Made by a program: the position numbers and the translations under genes
Shown here: positions 33,835 to 42,315 of the stretch, one piece after another
Numbering within the stretch: position 1 is the stretch's first letter
How the letters are laid out: each line of letters opens with the position of its first letter
NCBI GenBank assembly: GCA_034439975.1
Contig: JAWXBK010000021.1
Span: 19,370 to 83,369 of the forward strand
DNA: 64,000 bases
Direction: 5' to 3'
Source of the DNA: JAWXBK01 sp034439975
GTDB taxonomy: Bacteria; Pseudomonadota; Alphaproteobacteria; Dongiales; Dongiaceae
Notes under the pieces: model-generated
Told to the model about the DNA's origin: nothing
Seen by the model: the letters and a program-made list of their open reading frames with translations, nothing else
Database searches by the model: none

Positions 33835-35988
33835 ATGTCCCCCGAACGCGATGGAAAGGACCCCTTCGTCCTGCTGAGCTGGGGCTCGCATCCGGGCCAT
33901 CTGATGCCGCCGCGCTTTTCACAGCGCCAGTTCACGCTGTTCAGCGCCGATCCGAACAAGGGCGCCCGTTTCGATCCGAGCCAACTCTCGGATCACGCCT
34001 GGCTGCAGGGATCGTCGCACGATTTCGTTGAAGCGTTTCGCGAATGCAAGGTTGCGGGCGATCCGGATCTGGTGATTGTCGCTACCGACAGCATGAAACA
34101 CAATCAGGCGCGTAATCTCGCCGGTTTCGCTTGCCCCAAATTGTTGCTGGTCGGCGATACGCATCACGGCCCGACGCCGCTCGCAAGCATCCTGTCTTAC
34201 GCCACGCAGGAGAAATTCGACTATGTTGCGCTGCTGTATACGCGCCAGCACGCACACTGGTTTCAGGCTGCGGGATTCGAGCGGATTGCCTGGATGCCAG
34301 GTCTTGCCGCAAAGCGCTTCGATGCGGCAGAACCCGCAAGCCGGCCCGGCGCGATCGGTTTTGTCGGTCAACTCGGTTCGGTTTTTCCGCGTCGCACCAA
34401 ACTGATCGAGGCAATGACGGCGGCGGGCTTGCCGATCGTGCCCATGATTGCGACCGGAAAAAGCTACGAAATGACGATCACGGCGTTTCCGATCGGCTTC
34501 AACAGCAGTCTCAATGGCGATCTCAATCTGCGAATCTTCGAAACGATTGCGGCGGGTGCATTGCTGATTACCGACGAGCTTTCGCTCGAAAGCGGGTTCC
34601 GTGAGTTGCTGACGCCGGGCGAAGACTGCGAGACCTATCGAAGCAAAGCGGAACTGATCGATCTCTGCCGCTTCTATGTCACGAATCTCGACCAGGCAAA
34701 TGCGATGGCGGCGCGCGGTCGCGCGCGCCTCGCGTCGATTCCAGGGCTGCAGGACCAGCCGCGGCGGCTGGTCGATTGGGCATTGGGCAAGCCGGTCTCG
34801 CATCTGTTCGACCCGCTGACCGATCGCCGTGTCGCCGTCAGTCGGCGCCAGGAGCGCAAACTGATCGCGCGGATGTCGATCTACCAGTCGGTGCAACGCC
34901 GGCATGTCGATCGCGAAGAGGTGCATGTGCTGCTCGGTGCGGAATGTCCACCGGCACTGGCCTGCGATCTCATGGATCTTCCCCGTGCGCGGATTGCGCT
35001 CGAGCGCGGCCGCACCGATATCGCGGATCTCCTGGCCGAAGCGGGCTATGCGGACCGGTTCCGCTGGCAGGACGAGCGCGCGACCGACAAGGTCGATGTC
35101 TGGGTGACGTCGTCGCCGGATCCGCGCCCGGGCGGAGACAATGTTCATGTGATCGACCCGCGCAATCCGGAAGCGACCGTGGGCGCGGAGATCAAGGAAA
35201 CAGCCCAGCGCTACCGGGAATGGAACACCGCGCAGTTCCAGCCCAGCGCAGGGCGTCGGCGCATTCTGGGTGTCCGGAATGCGAGCGGTATGGCCCGTCT
35301 CATCGCGAACGACGACAGCTCAACCGAGTATCTGTTGAAGGAGATTTTCGAAGAGCGCTGCTACAAACCGGTGCTCGCCGCCGATGACGTCGCCACGATC
35401 GCCGATATCGGTGCCAATCAGGGCTTCGCCGCCGCGCATTTTCGTAGCGAGTATCCCGCCGCCCGGATCGTCTGTTTCGAGCCGTTTCCGGGCGCCGGGA
35501 AAATTCTCGCGATGAATGCCGTCGCCATCGGAAACTGCGAACCGATGCAGTACGGCCTGTCCGATCACGACGGCATCGAGATGTTCTATCCCGGTCTGAC
35601 CGGCTCGGCCGTCGGGTCGTTCTCGCGCGGCGGCCTGACGCAATCGAACGGCATCCAGCTTCCGGTTCGTTCCGCCCTCGACGCCTTTCGCGAATGCAAA
35701 CTCGACGCACCGGATATCCTGAAGATCGATACCGAAGGCAGCGAACGTCCGATCCTCGACGCGCTCCGGCCGGTGCTCGGCCGGGTCAAGGCGCTCTATG
35801 TCGAGTTCCATTCCGAAGCGGATCGTCGCTGGATCGACGAAGCGATGAACAAGACGCATGCGCTCTGGCAGGGCGAAATCACCAGTGCCGATCGCGGCCT
35901 GCTCTGCTATCTCCGCCACGATCGCGCCGCGGCCAGAATGCGCCGCGCGGCGTCGTCGGGTCTCGTGATCGTTCCGTCGAAGCCCTAG
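33835..35988 (+). CDS. Fusion of a CgeB-like glycosyltransferase and an FkbM methyltransferase
   Basis: A 717-residue protein. The N-terminal ~330 residues resemble CgeB/GT-B glycosyltransferases (LLVGDTHHGPTP, GFVGQLGSVFPRRT, LNGDLNLRIFETIAAGALL, typical of GT1-like nucleotide-sugar sites). The C-terminal ~200 residues are an FkbM SAM methyltransferase with DIGANQG at about residue 524, FEPFPG and LKIDTEGSE. The middle is a less defined linker. Such fusions add and then methylate a sugar on a polysaccharide or glycoprotein. AAGGA precedes ATG 33835. The stop overlaps that of the convergent MFS gene. Confidence 0.82.
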   Translation: MSPERDGKDPFVLLSWGSHPGHLMPPRFSQRQFTLFSADPNKGARFDPSQLSDHAWLQGSSHDFVEAFRECKVAGDPDLVIVATDSMKHNQARNLAGFACPKLLLVGDTHHGPTPLASILSYATQEKFDYVALLYTRQHAHWFQAAGFERIAWMPGLAAKRFDAAEPASRPGAIGFVGQLGSVFPRRTKLIEAMTAAGLPIVPMIATGKSYEMTITAFPIGFNSSLNGDLNLRIFETIAAGALLITDELSLESGFRELLTPGEDCETYRSKAELIDLCRFYVTNLDQANAMAARGRARLASIPGLQDQPRRLVDWALGKPVSHLFDPLTDRRVAVSRRQERKLIARMSIYQSVQRRHVDREEVHVLLGAECPPALACDLMDLPRARIALERGRTDIADLLAEAGYADRFRWQDERATDKVDVWVTSSPDPRPGGDNVHVIDPRNPEATVGAEIKETAQRYREWNTAQFQPSAGRRRILGVRNASGMARLIANDDSSTEYLLKEIFEERCYKPVLAADDVATIADIGANQGFAAAHFRSEYPAARIVCFEPFPGAGKILAMNAVAIGNCEPMQYGLSDHDGIEMFYPGLTGSAVGSFSRGGLTQSNGIQLPVRSALDAFRECKLDAPDILKIDTEGSERPILDALRPVLGRVKALYVEFHSEADRRWIDEAMNKTHALWQGEITSADRGLLCYLRHDRAAARMRRAASSGLVIVPSKP

Positions 35989-37241
35989 ATCGGCGGCGGC
36001 GCGAGCGCCTCGCGTTTCGCGGCCGGGCGGACGATCAGCCAGTAAGCGAGCGCGGCACCGCCCGCCACCAGCGCCATCGCGCCGGCCATCGGCAGCGCCG
36101 TCTCGTCATAGACATGGCCGATGCCGAGACCGACGAGCGCTGCAAAACTCATCTGGATGAAGCCGACCAGCGACGAGGCAGCTCCCGCGGCGCGCGGAAA
36201 AGGAATGAGTGCGCCGGCATAGGCGCTCGGCATGGTAAGGCCGACACCGATCATGAATACAATGGTCGGGCCGACAATGGTCACGACGCTCGGATCGCCG
36301 GTCAGCGCAAAAATGAGTATCGCGCCGGCACCCGCCAGCATGAAAAAACTGCCGATCCTGACCAGCCGGTCGGGCGCGAGGCGGCGCGACAATTTTCCGC
36401 CGGCAGTGCTGCCGACGATATAACCGATCACGATCGCACCGAAACAGAACCCGTAAACATCCGGCGTGACGCCGACCAGATCGACCAGCACGAAGGACGA
36501 TCCCGAGATGAAACAGAAAATGCCGGCATAGGCAAAGGCGACGCCGAACAGATAGCCGAGATAGAGTCGGTTGCGCAGGAACATCGCGTAATTGCCGAAC
36601 ATGCGGCGCACATGGGTCGCGGTCGCATCGGGTGCCGGGTTGGTTTCGGGCAGGATCAGCACGGTCGCGAGCAGCGCGAAACTGCCATAGAGCACAAGCG
36701 CCGCCATATTGGCGCGCCAGCCGAACCAGACTTCGACGAAACCGCCAAAGATCGGTGCGATCATCGGCGCGACCGCGACCGCCGCACTGAGATAGGACAT
36801 GACGCGCCCGGTCCCGCTGCGACCGTGCACGTCGCGAACGATCGCGCGGCAGAGCGTGGGACCGACCGCGGCCCCGAAGGCCTGCACGAAGCGGCCGACA
36901 ACCAGAAGCTCGATAGACCCCGCGATTGTGCAGGCAACGCTGGCCACGCAATAGATCGAGAGGCCGACGATCAATACCGGCCGCCTTCCATAGCGATCGG
37001 CGACCGGCCCCCAGAGCAACTGCCCGCTCGCGAGCCCGGCGAGAAAGAGGCTCAGCGTCAGTTGCACCGAGGCGACATCGGCGTCGAGCGCCGCGGTCAA
37101 TCCCGGCAAGGACGGCAGATAGAGATCGGTCGAGACCGGGCCCAGCGCCACCAGCACCGTCAGCAACGCGATCACAATAAAACTATCGGGGCGGGGCATA
37201 AGGAATCGGGGCCGCTCTCGGGCGAAGGGACCGCCGTTCAT
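35985..37241 (-). CDS. Bcr/CflA-family MFS drug-efflux transporter
   Basis: About 418 residues and 12 membrane helices (ATG 37199 gives 404 residues). Characteristic features are STDLYLPSLPGL near helix 1, GPVADRYGRRPVL (motif A) and FGAAVGPTLCRAIVRDV, typical of the Bcr/CflA bicyclomycin/sulfonamide exporter group, with FVLVDLVGVTP later. A proton-driven drug efflux role is likely. Its stop codon overlaps the stop of the convergent fusion gene. The VOC gene starts divergently about 120 bases away. Confidence 0.88.
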   Translation of the reverse strand: MNGGPFARERPRFLMPRPDSFIVIALLTVLVALGPVSTDLYLPSLPGLTAALDADVASVQLTLSLFLAGLASGQLLWGPVADRYGRRPVLIVGLSIYCVASVACTIAGSIELLVVGRFVQAFGAAVGPTLCRAIVRDVHGRSGTGRVMSYLSAAVAVAPMIAPIFGGFVEVWFGWRANMAALVLYGSFALLATVLILPETNPAPDATATHVRRMFGNYAMFLRNRLYLGYLFGVAFAYAGIFCFISGSSFVLVDLVGVTPDVYGFCFGAIVIGYIVGSTAGGKLSRRLAPDRLVRIGSFFMLAGAGAILIFALTGDPSVVTIVGPTIVFMIGVGLTMPSAYAGALIPFPRAAGAASSLVGFIQMSFAALVGLGIGHVYDETALPMAGAMALVAGGAALAYWLIVRPAAKREALAPPPI

Positions 37242-37362
37242 AGACGCGCGCCCGATGCGGCGCAAATCCGGGTCCGCGTGGGACGGCTGGTGCCGGGATT
37301 GGCAATGACGGGGCGACCGGCGATGATCGCCGCCCGGGAAGACGGTTCCAGAGGAACGGCTC

Positions 37363-37824
37363 ATGGTATCGAAACGCGGCGACGACAAACCGTGGATGGC
37401 GCCCGACGATTACGGTCGCAGCCTTTCGGGGCTCGGCATCAATCTTCTGGTTCGCGACGTCCCGCGCGGCGTCGCCTTCGCGAAGGCGGTGTTGCGGGCG
37501 CGCGTCGTCTATGAAGATGCCGACTTCGCGGTGCTGCGTTACGAAGCGGGGCGCACGGCAGCGGAATGGATGCTCCACGCCGATCACACCTATAGCAGCC
37601 ATCCGCTCTTGGGGCTGACCGGCGACAATGCGATCCGCGGCGCCGGCGCCGAATTCCGGCTCTACGATCTCGATCCCGACGAGGCGGTCAAACGCGCCGA
37701 AGCCCGCGGCGACACTGTGCTGCAGGGGGCGACCGACAAGCCGCATGGCCTGCGCGAATGCTATATCGCCGATCCGGACGGTTATATCTGGGTGCCGGGC
37801 GTGCCGAAGAAAAAATCCGGCTGA
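37363..37824 (+). CDS. VOC-family (glyoxalase/bleomycin-resistance fold) protein
   Basis: A 153-residue protein with paired beta-alpha-beta-beta units: LGINLLVRDVPRGVAFAKAVL, AEWMLHADHTY and then LRECYIADPDGYIWVPG, the common glyoxalase-fold ending. Metal ligands are not all obvious (HAD and a late Glu or His would be expected). It could be a resistance protein, a dioxygenase or a glyoxalase-like enzyme. No regulator is adjacent. Function unassigned. Confidence 0.78.
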   Translation: MVSKRGDDKPWMAPDDYGRSLSGLGINLLVRDVPRGVAFAKAVLRARVVYEDADFAVLRYEAGRTAAEWMLHADHTYSSHPLLGLTGDNAIRGAGAEFRLYDLDPDEAVKRAEARGDTVLQGATDKPHGLRECYIADPDGYIWVPGVPKKKSG

Positions 37825-37879
37825 GTTCGCTGCTTGGCCCGCAACGGGTCAGAGAAATCCGACGATCAATGGCCGACGG

Positions 37880-38707
37880 TCAGGTGGCGCGACCGTAGCG
37901 GTGCAAATGAAGCCCTTCGGTCTGCAGCCAGTGGCGTGCGCTTTTCTCATGCCGTGTCAGTTCGGCGACGATACGCCAGAAGCGCGGGCTGTGATTGAGT
38001 TCCTTCATATGCGCGACTTCATGCGCAACGACATAGTCGATCACATGCGGCGGCGCGAAGATCAGACGCCAGGTAAACGCAAGACAACCGGAAGGCGAGC
38101 AACTGCCCCAGCGCGTCTTGGTATCCTTGAGCGTGATGCGGCGGATTTTCTTGCCCAGCAGCTCGGCCTTTTCATGCGCCCGCCGCGAGATCTCCCGCCG
38201 TGCCTCGAGCTTGAGCCAGTCCTGAACGCGCCGCGGCAGATGCTCGGGCTGGCCCGCCACATGGATATCGCCGTCGGCGAGCCAGACCACGCCGCGCGCG
38301 GTCGGCCAATGGCGGATCCGGTGCGGCTGGCCAAGGAACGGAATGACCCGCCCGGCCGCGAACGGCACCGGGCGCGGCAGGCGCGCGGCGTTGTCGACGA
38401 TCCAGTCGCGGTTGCGCAGCGCGAAACGGCGGCCTTCCGCGGCGCTCGCACGCTTGGGCAGCACCACCACGAGATGCCCGAGTTCGCGGTCGAAGCGCAG
38501 GATAATCGTGCGCGCCCGCGCGTCCTGACGATAGACCAGCGGAATCCGCCGATCCTCGAACATGAGGATCTGGCCGTCGAATTGCCGGACAGCCGGAAGA
38601 CGGCGCTTGGCCGGCTTTTTTCCGGTCCGCGAACGGCCCTTCGAAGCCTTGTTCTGGCGTGCTGTCGGCATCTTGCTTTGATAGCGGTTGATGCCGCACA
38701 GCGACAA
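37880..38707 (-). CDS. YgjP/M48-type metallopeptidase (SprT-like)
   Basis: Up to 275 residues; ATG 38671 would give 263 and a strongly basic N-terminus (PTARQNKASKGRSRTGKKPA). The signature HEVAHMKELNHSPRFW is the HExxH zinc site plus the third His; TKTRWGSCSP is the other YgjP hallmark. It acts on an unknown substrate and is a small gluzincin-like protein widespread in proteobacteria. It is downstream of the Ada-like gene on the same strand with a hairpin between. Confidence 0.88.
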   Translation of the reverse strand: MSLCGINRYQSKMPTARQNKASKGRSRTGKKPAKRRLPAVRQFDGQILMFEDRRIPLVYRQDARARTIILRFDRELGHLVVVLPKRASAAEGRRFALRNRDWIVDNAARLPRPVPFAAGRVIPFLGQPHRIRHWPTARGVVWLADGDIHVAGQPEHLPRRVQDWLKLEARREISRRAHEKAELLGKKIRRITLKDTKTRWGSCSPSGCLAFTWRLIFAPPHVIDYVVAHEVAHMKELNHSPRFWRIVAELTRHEKSARHWLQTEGLHLHRYGRAT

Positions 38708-38720
38708 GGGGACCGGCTCC

Positions 38721-38742
38721 CCACAGGAATTATTTCCTGTGG
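38721..38742. terminator. Hairpin between the Ada-like gene and YgjP
   Basis: A perfect 9-bp stem, CCACAGGAA and TTCCTGTGG, encloses loop TTAT, which contains the stop codon of the Ada-like gene. There is no U-run, so a stall or processing site is as likely as a terminator. TGTGGATAA at 38738-38746 equals a perfect DnaA box on the right side. Confidence 0.35.
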
Positions 38743-39707
38743 ATAATCTTCTCCTTGGCCTCGCCCTCGATCAACACCTGTTTCACGTCGAGACCCCAGC
38801 GATAGCCGCCGAGACCGCCGTCGCTGCGCAGCGCCCGGTGACAGGGCACGATCAGCGAAACGGGGTTGGTCGCACACGCCCGGCCGACCGCGCGTTGTGC
38901 GCCGGGATGGCCGATTTCGGCGGCGAGCTGCGCATAGGTTCGGGTCTCGCCGACCGGGATCTGGCGGAGTGCTTCCCAGACCCGGCGCTGAAAGGCCGTG
39001 GCGCGGATATCCAGCGGCAAATCGATGGTCGGCACCTCGCCCGCGACTTGGGCGAGGATCGCATCCAGCGCGCTTGCCAGCGCCCCCCGGTCGCGATCGA
39101 TTTCGGCTGCGGGAAACTCCGCCTTGAGGGCACGCACCAGCCGGCTTTCGGCCTGGCCGATGGCGACGAAACAGATGCCTTTTTCGGTTGCAGCGGCGAG
39201 TACCGGGCCGAGCGGCGAGGGCGCAAGCGCGTAGGCGATGTGCGCACCCTGACCGCCCTTGGCATAGGTCGCTGGCGTCATGCCGAGCGCATCGGGCGCG
39301 CGCTCATAGACGCGGCTCGAGGAACCGTAGCCCGCGCCATAGGTCGCCGCTGCAACGCCGTCGCCTTTTTGCAACTCGGTCCGGAACCGCCCCATGCGCA
39401 AGGCGTCGGCATATTGTCGCGGCGTCACGCCCATCGCCTGTCGGAACGAACGCTGCAGATGCCACGGGCTGATGCGGCAATGGCCGGCCAAAGATTTGAG
39501 CGTCGGCGATTCGCCGGCTTCGACCGCCGCCTCGATGAAACGGCAGGCGCGGCGCATGGTGGCGGTCTGGGCGCTCGCGCGCGCACTCTCGCTGGCTGGC
39601 GACGACGGCGCCCTGGCGCTGCGGGCCGTCATGCCCGTCGCCTCGGCAATCGCCGTTCCACGACCCTGCGCATCTCTCGTCGGTTCCTTCCGTTCGTCCC
39701 GAAACAT
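38730..39707 (-). CDS. AraC-type HTH / O6-methylguanine-DNA methyltransferase fusion (Ada-like)
   Basis: A 325-residue protein with an AraC HTH (SLAGHCRISPWHLQRSFRQAMGVTPRQYADALRM) followed by the methyltransferase domain, whose alkyl-acceptor is the Cys of LIVPCHRALR. Unlike E. coli Ada it lacks the N-terminal zinc-binding alkyl-phosphotriester domain; the first ~50 residues are Ala/Ser/Arg-rich. It can repair O6-methylguanine, but activation by methylphosphotriesters in the classic way cannot occur. It may act as a constitutive or differently controlled regulator. The gene ends in a hairpin. Confidence 0.87.
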   Translation of the reverse strand: MFRDERKEPTRDAQGRGTAIAEATGMTARSARAPSSPASESARASAQTATMRRACRFIEAAVEAGESPTLKSLAGHCRISPWHLQRSFRQAMGVTPRQYADALRMGRFRTELQKGDGVAAATYGAGYGSSSRVYERAPDALGMTPATYAKGGQGAHIAYALAPSPLGPVLAAATEKGICFVAIGQAESRLVRALKAEFPAAEIDRDRGALASALDAILAQVAGEVPTIDLPLDIRATAFQRRVWEALRQIPVGETRTYAQLAAEIGHPGAQRAVGRACATNPVSLIVPCHRALRSDGGLGGYRWGLDVKQVLIEGEAKEKIIHRK

Positions 39708-39829
39708 TGCCCGATCCTCATCAGAATGCTACGCGATGAGGCCAATCTGGGCTGCGATCCGTTCCGCCGCTATCCGATCCTTGCGGCCGGGCCCGCGGTC
39801 CGCAACCGCCTTTCCGGAGCCCCGCCGCC

Positions 39830-40252
39830 ATGGCCGACATGCCGCCCTTCCATCTCGCCTTTCCGGTCGACGATCTCGAGGCCGCGCGCGGGTTCTATGC
39901 CGGTCTGCTGGGCTGCCGGGTCGGCCGCACCGATCCCTCCTGGATCGATTTCGATTTTTTCGGCCACCAGATCACGGCCCATCTGAAGCCCGAGGAAACC
40001 GGCGCCGCGCGCACCAATTCGGTCGACGGCGACAAGGTGCCGGTTCGCCATTTCGGCGCGATCCTCGAATGGGATCAGTGGCAGACGCTCGCGAAGCGTC
40101 TCGAAGCGGCGGGCATCCGATTTCTGATCGAGCCGCATGTGCGCTTCAAGGGCGAAGTGGGCGAGCAGGGCACGATGTTCCTGCACGATCCGGCCGGCAA
40201 CGCGCTCGAGTTCAAGTCGTTCCGCGACCGCTCGAAGATTTTCGCGTCCTAG
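39830..40252 (+). CDS. VOC-family dioxygenase/glyoxalase-like protein
   Basis: A 140-residue VOC protein. FHLAFPVDDLEAARGFYAGLLG is the first beta-alpha-beta-beta unit, and FLHDPAGNALEFKSFRD with a terminal Glu the second. His in FHLAF, His in FGHQITAHL and the final Glu are candidate metal ligands, as in many Fe/Mn-dependent VOC enzymes. The 3' end overlaps the convergent ycgN-like gene by 41 bases. Substrate unknown. Confidence 0.82.
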   Translation: MADMPPFHLAFPVDDLEAARGFYAGLLGCRVGRTDPSWIDFDFFGHQITAHLKPEETGAARTNSVDGDKVPVRHFGAILEWDQWQTLAKRLEAAGIRFLIEPHVRFKGEVGEQGTMFLHDPAGNALEFKSFRDRSKIFAS

Positions 40253-40772
40253 CGCGTTTCGGCGCCTTGCGCCCGACATCGTCGATCCATGTGACGATGT
40301 GATCTTCGGGTTTGAGCTTGCGGGCTTCGCGGACGACGCGGCCGCGCACCGAGACTCCGGCCTCATGCACCGTTTCCGGATCGCCGGAAATCAGCGGATG
40401 CCACCAATAGAGATCGCGGCCTTCGGCGACCAGTCGATAGCCGCAACTCGCCGGCAGCCATTTCAGTTTGGTAACGCGGTTGGGCGTCAGCCTGATGCAG
40501 TCATGCACCTTTTTCTGACGGTTCGGATAATCGCTGCAGCGGCAGGTGCCGAGGTCGAGCAGGCGGCAGGCAATCGAGCTGTGTTCGATCTCGCCGGTAT
40601 CGAGATACTCGAGTTTGACGAGGCAGCATTTCCCGCAACCGTCGCACAGCGATTCCCATTCCGTGCGCGTCATCTCGTCGAGTTTCTTGCGCCGCCAGAA
40701 CGGCACCGCATCGCTGCCGGCATCCGGATTTTCATCCAGTGCCGGCAGCGTCGCGTGGCGTCGGGCGGTCAC
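40212..40772 (-). CDS. YcgN-family (UPF0260) cysteine-cluster protein
   Basis: A 186-residue protein of the YcgN/UPF0260 family. CDGCGKCC, a Cys in ACRLLDLGTCRCSDYPNR, and the later HDCIRLTP and CGYRL give the conserved cysteine pattern that probably binds a metal or Fe-S centre. The GTG start at 40772 is uncertain, but the family N-terminus (VPFWRRKKLDEMTRTEWESL) lies inside. It overlaps the VOC gene at its 3' end and follows the SYLF gene on the same strand by 25 bases. Function unknown. Confidence 0.88.
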   Translation of the reverse strand: MTARRHATLPALDENPDAGSDAVPFWRRKKLDEMTRTEWESLCDGCGKCCLVKLEYLDTGEIEHSSIACRLLDLGTCRCSDYPNRQKKVHDCIRLTPNRVTKLKWLPASCGYRLVAEGRDLYWWHPLISGDPETVHEAGVSVRGRVVREARKLKPEDHIVTWIDDVGRKAPKRARTRKSSSGRGTT

Positions 40773-40797
40773 GATGCGAGCGCCCCGATTGCGTGGT

Positions 40798-41487
40798 TTA
40801 GTACGGGGCGAGCGCGTCGCGCAGCGTCTGCGCGTTCGGATTCGAGAACTTGCCTTCCATCAGGATCGCATAGGGCGTCGCGCCCTGACCGTAATAGGCC
40901 TCGTTCCACGAATCGCGCTTGAGAATGCCCGCACCCTCGAGCGACATGCCGCCGAACAGGCCGGAGGTCTTCGCGAATTGATACATGTCGGCATCGAGAT
41001 TGGACGTGGTCGAAGCCTCGAGGCCCTGACCGATTGGACCGATCGCAACCGAAATGTCGCCGCCGAACTTGAACTGGTTGTCGAGCACGGCGTCGACCGC
41101 CCGGTCGCTCATCACGGTGAAGACTACCTCGGCCACCTGGCCGCCGATCTGCAGGCCGATTGAACCGGCAGCCAGCGTGTAGAAGGCCGGATAGCTCCAG
41201 CCGAGCGTCGTGTGGCGCACCACGAGCACGCCCGAACCGCCTTCGCCGCCGACGATGAAGCCGCCCTTCACGAGAGTCGGGAAGATGATCAGCGCCTTCG
41301 ACTGCTTCACATAGTAGGGAAGCTGGCTGAACTCCGATGAGCTGATCAGCTTGTCGAAGGTGATGCGCGCTTTGTCGACCAGCTCCTGCTGGTCCGACAG
41401 CGCCGAGGCCGGCGATGCCGCGCCGAAAAGTGACAGCGCAAGCACCGCGCCGGCGATAATCGTCTTCAGTCGCCCGAAGCGTGTCAT
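40798..41487 (-). CDS. Exported SYLF/YSC84-domain lipid-binding protein
   Basis: A 229-residue protein starting at ATG 41487, preceded by AGGA. The signal peptide is TIIAGAVLALSLFGAASPAS. The mature part is a SYLF domain: ALIIFPTLVKGGFIVGGEGGSGVL, GWSYPAFYTLAAGSIGLQIGG and GGDISVAIGPIGQGLEA, all typical. Eukaryotic relatives bind phosphoinositides; in bacteria the periplasmic role is unknown. An upstream in-frame extension has no ribosome site. Confidence 0.88.
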   Translation of the reverse strand: MTRFGRLKTIIAGAVLALSLFGAASPASALSDQQELVDKARITFDKLISSSEFSQLPYYVKQSKALIIFPTLVKGGFIVGGEGGSGVLVVRHTTLGWSYPAFYTLAAGSIGLQIGGQVAEVVFTVMSDRAVDAVLDNQFKFGGDISVAIGPIGQGLEASTTSNLDADMYQFAKTSGLFGGMSLEGAGILKRDSWNEAYYGQGATPYAILMEGKFSNPNAQTLRDALAPY

Positions 41488-41653
41488 GTGTCCTGGTCTC
41501 CTCTTGGGGGATGGCCGGCTCTCGGCCGACTCGGGGACGCGGGCTGGTCCATGGATAAATCTGGTCCCGAACTTTGGCAAATCGGAGGCACGGGCCTCGC
41601 GGGCAAGGGCGCCGGACCGCTCCGACGTGTCAAAACTGTGCCGGAGGCCGCCT

Positions 41654-42304
41654 TCAACGCCGGAATCGACCCGGAAGCTGGTTCACCATCGCCACGCGCC
41701 AGACCCCGCTCGGCGTTGCCGGATCGGCGATATGGTCGAGCCTGGTCAGCGAGCAATTGGCGATCGCAAAGGCGAGCGCCCGTTCAGCCTCGATGCCGAG
41801 CGCCAGCGCCAGCGCCGCCCGGATCGGCCCGCCATGGGCGACCGCCACGATGTCGCTGCCGGCATGGCGCTCGGTCAGACGGCCGATCGCACCCGCAACC
41901 CGCACCGAGAGTGCATCGAAGCTTTCGCCGCCCGGCGGCGCCTGATGCGCCGGGGCGAGCCAGAACCGGTGATAACTCTTCTCGTCGCGGGCCTCGAGCT
42001 CGGGCCAGGAGAGGCCCTGCCATTCGCCGAAATCCTGCTCGACGATGTCGGGCTCGATCAGCGGCGCGATCGCGCCCCCATGATGCTCGGCCGCCGCATG
42101 GATCGCGGCCGCCGTCTGATGCGTGCGGCGCAGCGGGCTGGCGACCCAATGCGCCTCGCGCGGCAGCATCGCGGCGAGACCCTCATAGATCGCGGCATCG
42201 CCGCAATCGGCTTCGAGATCGCAGCGCCCGTAGATGCGGCCTTCGGGATTGATCACGGGCGCATGGCGGATCCACCACCAGCGCGTTTCAACAATGTCGT
42301 TCAT
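41654..42304 (-). CDS. cobC: Histidine phosphatase, probable alpha-ribazole phosphatase (CobC-like)
   Basis: A 216-residue histidine-phosphatase-fold protein. The catalytic RH motif is IRHAPVI, with the Arg-rich SPLRRTHQTA, FGEWQG (Glu acid) and a late AVAHGGPIR. Normal CobC removes phosphate from alpha-ribazole-5'-phosphate in the lower-ligand pathway. The call rests on context: cobS is 11 bases upstream on the same strand and cobT is near on the opposite strand. By sequence alone it could be another broad-specificity phosphatase. Confidence 0.78.
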   Translation of the reverse strand: MNDIVETRWWWIRHAPVINPEGRIYGRCDLEADCGDAAIYEGLAAMLPREAHWVASPLRRTHQTAAAIHAAAEHHGGAIAPLIEPDIVEQDFGEWQGLSWPELEARDEKSYHRFWLAPAHQAPPGGESFDALSVRVAGAIGRLTERHAGSDIVAVAHGGPIRAALALALGIEAERALAFAIANCSLTRLDHIADPATPSGVWRVAMVNQLPGRFRR

Positions 42305-42315
42305 GCGGGGTGTCT

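Noticed and set aside
31577..33922. A 781-codon open frame antisense to the MBL and MFS genes
   Set aside because: Same high-GC artefact; composition is low-complexity Arg/Glu/Asp and both forward genes have clear family motifs.
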